From Lanius collurio (Eukaryota; Chordata; Aves; Passeriformes; Laniidae), in the NCBI GenBank assembly GCA_020086605.1, contig JACBWW010000016.1, positions 8,254,329 to 8,318,328 on the forward strand: 64,000 bases of DNA, given 5' to 3'. Of the stretch, positions 53,201-64,000 are shown piece by piece. The notes below the pieces were generated by a model that was not told the DNA's origin, made no database searches, and worked only from the letters and a program-made list of their open reading frames with translations. Position 1 is the first letter of the stretch. Each line of letters starts with the position of its first letter. The position numbers and the translations under genes were made by a program.

Positions 53201-54070
53201 GATTACATTCACTCCAGAATATTAATTTTATATTCAGCTTTAGAAGATTTTTGCTATATCTTGCAGCTCTTACATTCAGAGGTGATTCCTAGATTTTGCA
53301 GTAAAACGGGGAGTTTTGCAGACCTTACCATACTTCTTCCCATTACTTGACCCTGTTTTCTCTGTCTTACCTTCCCACAAAATAAACAACCTGCCTGCAA
53401 TGACTTCTTCCCTCATTGGTGCCAGTTTTCCTGATTTCTGTGCCCCAGGCTGGTGTTTCTGACATATTTTCCTAGGCAATCCCAGCCTGATGTAGTATGA
53501 CTGACAGGGTTACCTGGCTGCTGTTGGCCTTGCCAGACTGCTTCCCAGCAGAGACAGTTTTCAAAGATGAGGCCTGATCCCACTTCCTCATGTCCTGTGA
53601 GTAATTTCATTATTCAGAATGATAAATATATTGAAAAGACATTGTAACTGTCAGCTCTTTGAAATAAGATTCAATTTTAAATTGAAATGGTAATTTCAAG
53701 TATCATATCACGTGACTAAGATGTAACTGAAGGAAATGCCACACTGTACATTCTACCTCTTCTGCATAAGAAATGGACATCTCTATTTAAATCATGGAGG
53801 ACTAACAATTGTGACTAGTGACTGATATTAGAAAATCTTCAGCTTTAAAAAGTGTTAAGGCAATGCCTTACCCCCCACAGAAAACTGCCTTAATATGACA
53901 AGCATCCTGACTTGTTAATATTTACACACTGACAGGAAAGTTTGAAATGCTAAATACCATAGACAGTCAGAACCTACAGAAATGCAAACACTCTCATGAA
54001 TATGTGCTGCAACTACAGAAAATTTTTTTGTCAAGTGACTTTTGCTAAAACCATTTTCTCTTTTGAGTAT

Positions 54071-54300
54071 GAATCACAGAATATGCTGAGTTAGAAGGGA
54101 CCCACAGGACCATCGAGTCCAACTCCTGGCCCAGCACTGTCCCCAAGAATCACACCATGTGTCTGAAAGCACTGCTCAAGTGCTTCTTGACCTCTACCAG
54201 GCTGGTGCTGTGACCACTGCCCTGGGGAGCCTGTTCTGGTGCACAAACAGCCTCTGGGTGAAGAATGTTTTGCTGATAGCCAGCTTTTTCCTTTTACACT
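54071..54300 (-). mobile_element. CR1 LINE fragment, 3' end
   Basis: The + strand reads GAATCACAGAAT, then GTTAGAAGGGACCCACAGGA and CATCGAGTCCAACTCCTGGC, then GAGCCTGTTCTGGTGCACAA. This is the classic reverse complement of the 3' end of avian CR1 elements, so the element lies on the - strand with its 3' end at 54,071. CR1 is the main non-LTR retrotransposon of birds. Only about 230 bases of the ORF2 end and tail remain, the usual 5' truncation. One partial copy of the ATTCTATG-type terminal repeat is kept. Substitutions relative to the remembered consensus indicate an old, inactive copy. The left end of the element, near 54,300, is uncertain. Confidence 0.9.
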
Positions 54301-57300
54301 GACACCAGCTGTAAATATCTTAAAGCAAAAAAATCACCAAAGGAAAGCATCATGCACTTGGAATATGTGTTTCTTTCCTGTTAGCACAATGATCATCTAA
54401 GTCTCTGAATTTTCTGCTGTTTCTCACTCTGGCTTTTTGTTTAATTTTGAACAATTCTTTCTGTGAAGTTGAGATCCATACCACTGCAGTTGATTATTCT
54501 TTTCAGATGGTTTCCTTCACTAACATTCTGAGACTTAATTCTTGTTACAGTCCTCTCCCTACCCTGAGGAGAAAATCTCCTATTGACCAATACTCAGCTC
54601 AATTCTGATTATAATTGTAAAGGCACTGCACTGAGATTAAACTTCCTACTTCCACATCTCATGCACAGCAATCTGAGAGGGTTATTAAAATAGACTCCCT
54701 TCTGATCATCTCTGTAGACATTTTAATCTTACATTTAGTGTTTTTATATCCAAACCTTGTTCCTTACACACAGGGGGAAGGGAATTAATTGAATTGAGTG
54801 GGAGGTTGATTTGGTGGAGTCCATTGGAACTGAGCAAAAGTATCTCTCATCTATTGAAAAGCATTTACCCTGAATTCTAACAAAATAAGCCCATTTTGAA
54901 ACTGCTCACTTCAAGGGGAAGAGTGGGAATTGTTTGTGCGCTGTCTTTCCCCACTAGTGTTTCTATTATCATTTTTCTTAAAAGCAACACAGGCACCTGG
55001 GAAGGGATGATACAGCTGCAATGTATGGAGTGGAGTGCAGTTGGGTTTTTTTCCCTGTAATGTTATTTCTGGTACAGAAATGTGAAAGGATTTTTTCTTT
55101 TCCATGTGGACTCATGGGATGAGAATGGACTGAAGGAGGCATGAATGCACACAGCCTGGGGCTTGGGTTCACTTGCTGATTTTCTCAGTCTTCTCATTTG
55201 TATGTAAAGGACAGAATAAGCAACAACAGCAGGAAAAAACATTTGCCTAAAGCCTCTACTCAAGATATTAGTGCACAATGCAAACTGGAGCTTCCCCATT
55301 AGGACTGGGAAACCCATAAACCCCAGCACCTCCCCGAACACAAGGTGCTTCAAAGAACAGACTACAGGGTTTGCTTTGGAAGAGACGAGGATCGTGAATT
55401 CTGAGCTCATGCCATGTGCTGCTAGGTTTACTCTCATGACCTGCCAGCATTTGTGGAAAGATGTGTTCATCAGGAATAAATCAGCATTTGCATGAGAATG
55501 CACAAGTATCCCATATCCTGCCCTCACACTGTGCATCTTCAGCAAGAAGGCAGAATATTTGCCATGAAGGTCAGAGAGAAGAAGGACCAACACTAATGTT
55601 AAATACAGGGTACTCATGTGTCTGACCCCCAAATCTGTGGCTAAGGCTTGGAAATAGATCTGTTCAATCCCAATATCCTTATACCTCTTTCAATAACAGA
55701 AATGTGACAAACTAGCACAGTACCTTAACATAACATGGACAGTGAGCCCAAAATCTCATCTTCTTTCCTGGGTCATGTTAGGACTAATTAAATACAAGCC
55801 TGTAAAAAAATCTGGGTGCTTGCAATCTAACTAGAAATCCTGGGAGACAAGACCATATTTTCTGCTCAGCTTCAGTGGTTGGATCAGTGTGAACAGAAAC
55901 AAATGCTGAAGCACAAGAGGGCCCTTGAATCAAAGTTCTCTCTAGCAAGTAACAAGGAGTCACAAATTCGTGCATAACTTCAGGAACATCAGCAGTTCTG
56001 TAGCCTCTTGTTCTTCCAAATGTTAAAGCTCCTCGTACTTTTATTCAACCTCCTCACTATTTTCAATTAATTGCTTTTATTTACCAGATTTTACATTTGT
56101 TAATCTGATCAATATCAAATTAACCTTACCTTCAAGGTCATTAGAGAACATGCTGAAAGAAACTGTTTTAAGAAAACTCTGAGAACAGCACGTACATTTT
56201 CCCTGCTCAACACTAGCAATCACCCTTTCTCATTACTAGCCCTTCCTTTAGTATATCAGTAGATTTTGTGATCTAAAAAACCCAAACTAACTAGCAATTC
56301 TGCCATATCCCATAGGTATCTTGCCTGAGAAACAAGCCCAGACAGATGGGAAGGGATTGGGTCAGAAACTTAAAAAACCCCCTTGTTTGGCTTTGCTCAT
56401 CAATAAAATTGAAAGCTCTGGAATGTGTTTAGAAGACCTGCTACCACCATTATAACTATCCAGCAGGACTTAAAGTCTGATTTCAACCTACATCCATAGA
56501 AAACACATCCTCAAACATTCCCACCCCTCAATTCAGAATTAAGACCGTCACCATTACCTGGACATCTAGCTGGTAAATCTTGTGATGTTCTGAACAGACA
56601 ACAGGTCTTGCTCAAGTGCCCCATTGCACAGTCTCTGATGCAGTTGTTGGAGACGTCTCCTGAGCCAGTACTCCACACACAGGACGTGAAGGATAAGGAT
56701 GGTACTTCTCAAGGCAGCGCTCTCTGTGCTCAGGTTGAGAGTCATTAAGTCCTCCCAAGGTCAGTTTTGGCTGGAGAAGACAAACAGCTCCTGAAACTGC
56801 TCCCAAACCCAAGAGTTCCCAGCGTGCTCACACCTGTAGAGGGCCAACAGCAGCATTTGTGTGCTGGGTTTGCCACAGCACCATTACACCTCCAACAACA
56901 AGCAAAGGGAGCCCAAAGCAAGAATGTGGGTATCATTCATGGGGGAAGGGTGGTGCACAGAGAGAGGACAAGGAGGCAGCAGCATCAGGGAAAGAAGGTA
57001 CAAGGATGCAATGCTGGACGGAGAAAAGATCAGGAGAGCAGCAATTAATGTAAACAATGCAAATGCTCCAAACTTGGGCCAGGTGGTGTGATAACAGGCA
57101 GGTGTCAAGCAGAGAAAAGAAAAACATTAATTTCATTTAAGGTTTGGTGTATCTAGGCTGAGATAAATGAAAAATGGAACAGGAGACAAGATAGAACAAG
57201 GAGGAAAAGAGCTGCAAAGTTTCATAAAAGAGTAAACCAAGTCTAGCAAACTTTTTTTAATTCAGTGTTCAATCTGCTTTGACTCTAAAGAACAAAGCTA

Positions 57301-59772
57301 TTTAAAACACTTCAGAAATTTAGTACAAGAACTAGTCTACAGCTACCTTTGCAGCATGTAATCAGCTGTAAGAATGACACTGCTTATCACCTTTACATTG
57401 TCATTACATATAAACAGAAATATTTCAGTCTATTTCTCGAGAACCTCCCTTATTACAGCTTCTTAAAATATTCCCATAGTACTGAATCAATTTGGTAAAA
57501 CAGCTTTATTTTTGGCTCACTTTCTCTGACATCCAGATCTGTGTTAATATACATGGCAATTATGTTCTAAGTAGAAATGCCACAATATTTTACTGTATTC
57601 ATTACTACATAAATATGTAGATTTATGTGCATGGCTCATAAGGAGTAAATATTACCATTATCTGTCACCATAAAGCAGTAAAACCCTGGCTCATGAAGCA
57701 CCATTTTTTTGCCTTTCTTCTCTTATACTACACTGATGGGGCAAAAATCAGAAGTGTTTCTTTGAGAATGCTTATGGCCTTTACAACATGTCTGACACCC
57801 CAAAGCCAAAGAGAGCCTTTGCTTTAAGTAACGTATGGCATAAATGTCAGCCCAACTCCATCAAGTAAAAGCAAATCATTCTCAGCGTCATTAACAAGGA
57901 AATAACACACTGCTTCAAAAGAACACGTCTGGAAACAGAACAGGAAAATCCCACCCAGATAATAACCAGAGACTTTAAAAGAGCCATGACCAGAGAATCC
58001 TGCTTGGATCTAAAGCAGCAATGACAGAACCACAACAAAAGTGGCATGACAGGCACAAGGCAGCAGAAAAAAGCACAACCTCCCAAAAAAACCCATGTAA
58101 AATAAACAGCATCCCAGAGATCATTAATCCATAATTAAAAGTATTTTTTCCTGCTTCACTGATGGAAAAACATTAAGAATTTAAATAACATTACTTCAGC
58201 AAAACATGTCACATAGCCCGTGAAGCTGATGTAATCCACTTACTTGGCAGTGTGTGGCATACCATTTCCTAAGATGCTGTTGCACAGTGATGTGTTTATT
58301 ATGTTAATTTATGTTACAGCTCTGTGTAATAGACAGTATTTTGGTAATTATTAATGTCTAGAAGCTAAAGAGATTCATATGGGCACTCAGGTCAATAAAC
58401 AGCACAGTGTGTATTAGCTCAAGTCCTAGAGCTACTCAGTATTTCCACTTGTACCTTTAGGGCTGCAACAACTATATCAGCATAAAGTGTTTTAAATATG
58501 AGATTTTGTTACATTTTAGCTGATATTTGACTTCTGTTGAAGCAGGCAGCGTTGTTTTCCCCCTTTCTCCCAGGAGTATGCTCCACCTCCTTTAGTATTT
58601 CTTTAATCATTCAGTGACTGGGTTCAGTCCACTGAAGTGCAAAAACTAATACCAAAAAGGGGAGAGGGAGAAGACAATGGAGAAGTTTGACTTTTTTGGT
58701 AGAGATGCTGTCAGTTTAGCAAGTTGAATCATGCAGATGAAGGGCAAGAAGACAGGCATCACAGCTGGCAGAAGATCCCAACCAAGAGTGGCAGGAGCAG
58801 AACTAATCCCTTGAATAGCAGCAAGCCTTGAGAACAGCCCAACTGTAAAGTGAAAGCACCTCCGGAACGATTCCTGGCTACTTCTTGCAGTGCAAGAGGA
58901 GCATTTGGAACACCTCCTGTCCTTGACAGCCACGTTAACAAAGGGATAGGACAGAGAAATAGGTTACATTATTAGTACCAATGTATTTAAATTCATGTGC
59001 TTATTGTGTGTAGCTAAATCTTTCATCGTGTTTTCTACAAGGAATTAGGCAGTTGTACATGTTAGACTTTAAAAATCCAGTTGCAATTTTACAAGTATTA
59101 ACTATCTTAAAATCAAATTTGGAACAAAGCTAGCATCCAAAATATTTATAACTTGTAACTGTTCCATCTTCCTTACTGCTTGAAAAGACTGCAAAAGAAG
59201 GCACTTAAATGCTAACAAGTGTAAGATATTTTGACAATTCAACACTTCTAAAATTGCCAAACACAGAAGTCTGTAGCAAACCTGGTAACTCATACAAAAC
59301 AACCAGTTTAAAACATCAGTTCTTTATCAGTGGAAGGAGTTGTTAATGTCTCTGAACAATAGAATGGTGGCAGATAGGCATTCTGTTACCTGACAGAGAA
59401 AGGCAACTTGATGTACATATACTTACTCAACAGGAGACTTTGTACTATACGTTAAGGCAGCCCAAAGATCAGCGTTCTATTTGTGACAATTATTAATCCC
59501 TAAACGTGAAGTCTCAGCTAGATTCAGTGTCTTACTTTATTTCCAGTTTTAAGTGAATCACACCTGGCCTCACAGTGACATACAACTTATTTCCACAGTG
59601 CTGTTTGACAGATTTTAAAAAAACCTTAAAACACTGCAACTTAAATTTGCAAATTCATTTTTGAATTTGGAAAGGGAAGAAAAAGTATTCTCATAAAAAG
59701 GAGTGCAAGGACATAGGCTGTAACTGACTGAGAGAGGGTACAGCTTTGTGTTATGTGCCCTGCAGTAGCCAC
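54301..59772. other. Intergenic DNA, no gene recognised
   Basis: AT-rich non-coding sequence. The longest frame, - 55,063-55,632 (189 codons), begins with a hydrophobic stretch but has no domain I recognise, and one frame of this size is about what chance predicts for a window this large. The stretch at about 58,180-58,560 reads like possible conserved non-coding DNA. Confidence 0.55.
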
Positions 59773-59929
59773 CTTTCACACAGTATGTGCAGAGGAAGCT
59801 CTCGGCTCCTTGTCTCATCTCTAGTGAGCTGAAGTTCTTGTGTAGCAATTCTGTATCGACAGCATCTTCCCCCAGTTTCATTTTCTTTGCATACTCAGTC
59901 ACTACATCTGGATGAACTTTCTCTTCTCC
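59773..59929 (-). other. Possible unrecognised coding exon
   Basis: On the - strand a TTCCTAG acceptor-like sequence (AG at 59,931-59,930) is followed by 157 open bases in frame, ending at a donor-like GAAAG/GTGGCT. The reading starts GEEKVHPDVV, then TEYAKKMKLGEDAV, and later has SSLEMRQGAESFLCTYC. The charged, mixed composition looks more like protein than the frame after the donor, which turns into low-quality sequence. The polypyrimidine tract is poor and the donor weak. I do not recognise the protein; it does not match the PTBP2 sequence I know. It could be an exon of a convergent gene, a fragment of a retrocopy, or chance. Confidence 0.22.
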
Positions 59930-60202
59930 CTAGGAACATGGTTTTGGCAAGGCAGATGTCTGCACAACAGAGGATCTTGGCATTCAGTAGCAGTTGCCTA
60001 GATACCACCTTTTAAGTGCCAGAAGCCTGGACTCATTTTTTCCAGCACAGAAAACTAATGCCTATTGTTCCAAGTGGTAATCCTCCTGCAAGTTCACCGA
60101 CTTCTACATTGACTACGATTAAGTTCTACCAACATAAATGTAAGTAACATTTACTACAGACATAACAAAAAAAAAATGAAGTAGAGGACTGAAAAACACA
60201 AC

Positions 60203-60208
60203 TTTATT
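60203..60208 (-). terminator. Polyadenylation signal on the minus strand
   Basis: AATAAA on the - strand, followed by GTTGTGTTTTTCAG, a strong GU/U-rich downstream element. It may mark the 3' end of a transcript running leftward toward DPYD. The gene expected in that orientation is PTBP2, but no PTBP2 coding sequence is visible up to 64,000. Confidence 0.35.
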
Positions 60209-63200
60209 TTTTTTTTTAAATTACAAAAGCATTATTCAGAGTATAACATTAAGTTCCAAAAACATTTCAAAAAAAAAGGATGCATTTTAACAGCTTCTCT
60301 CTGAGTGTAACAGGATGTTGGTTACTCAGGATTCAAGTAGGTTGCTAAATACTAAGTGAAGCTGAAATGAATATAACTTTCAATATCCCATGATTTCTTA
60401 TGAGGGAACTGTCTCAAAACAGACTGAAGGGCTCCCCAGTTTTTCTAGGGCTTCTCAGTGTCCTAATTCAAGAGACTTAAGTGTACATAGCCCAAATGTT
60501 CTGAAATCATGGATGCAACTTGCTGAGGTTACTGAAGGGTCTTAGAAGTGCTGGAGAGTCCTATAAGCACTGAATCTGCAAGGCCTGAATTCCTAGGAAC
60601 CCAAGAGCTGCAGCAGTAACCAGGTTTTGCTTCAAGTGTGATGGCTCACTGAGGGAAGTTCAGAGTTTATACTAATGTCCAGATACAACAAGCACAACAT
60701 ATTTACTTTCCAGTAAATCTGTCTGGAAGCTTACCAAGCACTTCTAAGCCCAGAAGGTGACTGCTCCCAACACAGAAGGATCTCTGTACTTTTTTTTTAG
60801 CTATGCAGAAATATGTCACCTATGTTGTTTGAAATCACTTTGGTAAAAAGCTATATTTTATAGAATTTCTATCTTTAGAAATTGAGAAATCTTTAGAAGC
60901 TGCTGTGGACTGAAAAAGGGTGTGTATGAAAGGGTATATTATTTCAAATTAGCAAAAATCCAAGTTTACAACTGGCTCAAAACTTGCAAAAGCTGGAACT
61001 AGAAATGAAATGAAATGTGGAATCCCTTTCCTTAGGGCAATATACTCAGAAGACCTGTGTAAAACTTACAGATCATAGCCTATACAAACCAACAGTCTAC
61101 ATTCCTGTGAAAAAAAGTTCTGATACTTTACATGTTTGCTTTGAAAAGCAAACTACTTTTAAAGATTTCCAGGTATCCTTAAGAAAACTGCAAATAAACA
61201 TTAATATTGATCTGTCAGCAAGATCACTTGCATTCTACAGACTTCAGTTTACTGAGCAACTCCAGTCAGTTGTGAATGATAATGGGTGGTGATGTGGCAA
61301 TTCCTCCATAGCCACAACTGTACATCCCTTGTACACATCCCACATCAGTATGGGGGACTCATACACAAACACGGTATGAGTCCTCCAGGAAAAAAATCTT
61401 CAGAGGTCACCCAGAGCAATGCAGAAGGGCTTGGTGTTACCACTCTCTAATTAAAAGAACAATTTATTCATTTGGAACAGAATGGCACCACAAATACCTC
61501 TGTTTATAAGAACTATTTTGAGAGAAGAGCCACCAAGAGAAAAAGGTCACCTACTATTAACTATGTGTTTTAGTGTAACTATACATAAAAGAAGATGAGG
61601 TATAGCTCCAAGAAGAGGAACTTGAAAATGACGGCACTCTAAAAACCAAAGTGGACTTAAATTGCAGCAAAAGATTTAGGTCAAGATTTTTTTCCCCTAA
61701 AATCTATGAGTAAGCATGGCAAAGGAGTAATACAGACTAAGGAAGTTGTGTGACTTCTACCATCAGAGTTTAAACAAGTTAGACACACTTCTGATCAAAA
61801 TGATTAAGGTCAACCAAAAGTTGCTTAAGAACTCTAGTTTAGTTAATGGAGACCTCTAGTTTATTTTTCTATAATCAACAGGAAAATGTCCCTCTTCCTA
61901 AAATGAGAGGAAAACAGGAAAAGCCTCCTCATTTTAAAAGATACAACATTGTTCACAAAAGTTTACTCTAATTATCCAAGTCAGTACCTGAAGATTAATG
62001 TTTAGACAATAAAGCACAGCATGATGAAAGGAGTATTTTGTTGACACAGCACCAGGACTCTTTACTGAAGATGGCCAGTGTTTTAAAGTGGAAAGGCCGG
62101 TGTCCCAGCACACGCAGCAAATCACTGGTGCTTATCAGATGCAGCTGCTAAGAAACCTTTCTTGCTTCAGACTAGTCCAGCATGATTTCAGCTGCACAAC
62201 TGGAATCTTCAAAGGATGTTGATGCTGTCACAGAGAAGCCCAGGGCATTAAGGAATAGGGGGAACAGGGTTAGCCCAAAGGATACTGGTATACTCTGCCA
62301 TAGAATACAGTCAGAAATTTTACAGTTTATTTTTCATCAAAAAATGCCAGTCCCTACATGTGTCACTTGATGACTCTTCTAACAAATCTCTTCCTGGATC
62401 CCACTAGCTCACTTTATCTAGCTCTTTGGCAAGCCATCAGTGTCAATCATCCTAAACTACCCTGACAGGTAGCCTATCCTAGGGCTAGAGGCTTCAGGCT
62501 TTCAGTCTTGCTGGTTTCCAGGGATGATAAGTACTCATCCCAGGAAAACCAGCTTCCACAGCAGCCTGCATGCAATTGCTAAGCTCTGACACCCCTGTGC
62601 CCATTGAGATGAAGTGAAAATACATCACATTTACCTCACAGGCTGGAACAATTTTGTCCAGACTTGTTTGTGAAATACCCATACAAAATTATTCAGCCAA
62701 CATGTCTCACTTTGTCAATAATTTTTCTCATCTATTTATACATGAAAATAACTGGAACCGAACTACTGAAACACCCTCAAGGCTGCTCTGTCTGATACTC
62801 TGCTCCTCCTGCAAAACCCCCTTCCCTTTCACTTCCCATGGCCTGTACCCAGTATGCCCAGGCCACGTTTGGTACCCCATATGCTGCTGCCTGTTAAGAG
62901 GGAGAACCATGTCCATGCCTGTTTGAGAACTCCTGGCAACAGATAAGGCATTAGATCTCCTCCTTCCCTTGCCTGTAGCACTCAAAGTAAGGACTTGGAC
63001 TAGCAAGCCTCAATCATGAGGACAGGAACAGAAATACCTTACTACTGGAGACCTTCACCCCCTCTGTCTGACAGGAAACCAACCAAAGGGTACAGCAGTG
63101 ACAAGGAAGACAAGGGTTACCTCGGGAACAGCACATTCACATGGAGACGGTGCAATTACACATGCCTCATTTCCTCATGAAACTGGGCTAAAACTCATAA

Positions 63201-64000
63201 AACATGCAGAACTCTTCAATAATAGGACTGCTATTTTCAGCTAAGTTTTTTGAGACATTTAAGTCAATCTGCATTTAATTCAAATTTTTCCCAAGGAAGA
63301 AAAGTTCTTCATTTTTCCTTTGCTGGCTGCCTACTTGCAGAACTCATCAAGAAAGAATAGATTTTAGAACATCACATGCTGTAAACTTTGAAAGGGAAAA
63401 AACAAAGAAACATAACCCTCTTCCAAATTTAGTTTGTTGATCAGAAGAAAATTCACTGAACTCAGAAAACAGGAAGGGATACAGCAAGCTGTAGTATTTT
63501 TTTTAAGGTGAAGCAGGAACTCACCAATCTCATTTTGTTAACGATCCTGATGACCAAACACATGCACTGGAGAGAATTTCAAAGCTCAAGCTACTCAGAT
63601 TATGCAATAGTGAATAAATTCTTACATTAAAGGAAAATACAAGGTAAAGACATTCTTTAAAGCTTCATTATTGTGGCCTGTAATTCCTCAGCAGGGCAGG
63701 GACTTAGTGCATTGGCTTGCTAAAGCCAGTGAAAACAGAATAATTCTTAATTGTTTATCATTCTCTATAGTTCAGATTACTGCACTCTACTAACTTTCCC
63801 AAGGCCCATTAAGCAAAAAATACCATGCCAAATCCCACAGTTTCAGAAAAATCAATCTTTCTTTCTCCTTATCTTCTGTGTAGATGGAACCAGACTAGCA
63901 GGCTGCAGCTGCTCAGCCCCCCAAGAAACCAGGAAGGCAACAAATATTGCAGATGTTGCCATACACACACATATATACATATATATCCCTTTCTACACAC
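60209..64000. other. Non-coding DNA, possibly 3' UTR of a convergent transcript
   Basis: No coding exon is recognised. If the minus-strand poly(A) signal at 60,208 is used, part of this stretch could be a long 3' UTR or the last intron of a leftward transcript. Further TTTATT (minus-strand AATAAA) occurrences, as at about 61,861 and 62,323, are compatible with this but common in AT-rich DNA. Confidence 0.35.
63961..63986 (+). repeat. CA/TA dinucleotide microsatellite
   Basis: ATACACACACATATATACAT followed by further AT units, close to the window end. Confidence 0.85.

Larger units (their letters stand above)
38828..54070. other. Intergenic DNA, no gene recognised
   Basis: Mostly AT-rich non-coding DNA with some CpG-poor GC-richer blocks (41,560-41,720, 43,040-43,250, 46,040-46,380 and 51,100-51,300). 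It includes a T-rich run (about 39,168-39,200), a 20-base A run (41,274-41,293) and AT-rich tracts around 39,590-39,810 and 46,960-47,250 that could be conserved non-coding elements. No open frame shows a recognisable domain. Confidence 0.6.

Noticed and set aside
55063..55632. 189-codon minus-strand frame with a hydrophobic start
   Set aside because: About one open run of this length is expected by chance in 64 kb over six frames. No domain, no splice context and no promoter were seen.
60209..64000. Searched for PTBP2 coding exons on the minus strand
   Set aside because: No reading matches the conserved C-terminal RRM or the final SFSKSTI motif, so PTBP2 coding sequence must lie beyond the window if synteny holds.

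Overview
The window looks like avian, probably songbird, nuclear DNA. The evidence is one clear vertebrate coding exon at the left edge, an old CR1 LINE fragment with the typical bird 3' tail, and two retroviral LTR sequences, one of which resembles an ERVL-type LTR of birds. There are no operons, no prokaryotic genes and no tRNA or rRNA genes.

Left edge (1-1,570): the last coding exon of DPYD (dihydropyrimidine dehydrogenase) on the + strand, with its splice acceptor, its stop codon at 291-293, and a 3' UTR of about 1.25 kb carrying three AATAAA signals. The exon encodes the C-terminal 56 residues, including one complete set of four 4Fe-4S ligand cysteines.

Middle (1,571-about 59,770): a gene desert. 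In mammals and birds the gene beyond the 3' end of DPYD is PTBP2, in convergent orientation. No PTBP2 coding sequence is visible here, so the window seems to lie inside the DPYD-PTBP2 gap. The desert holds a strong CpG island at 8,750-9,560 with a TATA box and a G-quadruplex motif; a textbook solo LTR at 24,694-25,206 with a perfect 5-bp target duplication; a near-consensus RE1/NRSE (REST-binding) site at 26,265-26,285; the 3' part of a second LTR at 38,714-38,827, next to the only N in the window; and a CR1 fragment at 54,071-54,300. It also has scattered simple repeats and several AT-rich tracts that may be conserved non-coding elements.

Right edge (about 59,770-64,000): on the - strand there is a good poly(A) signal (60,203-60,208) and a short exon-like open segment (59,773-59,929) that I do not recognise. 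These could mark the tail of a convergent transcript, but this is weak.

Almost all open reading frames in the window are chance frames in non-coding DNA. I found no new protein-coding system. The observations most worth checking are the RE1 site and the orphan CpG-island promoter, both placed between a metabolic gene and a neuronal splicing-regulator gene.
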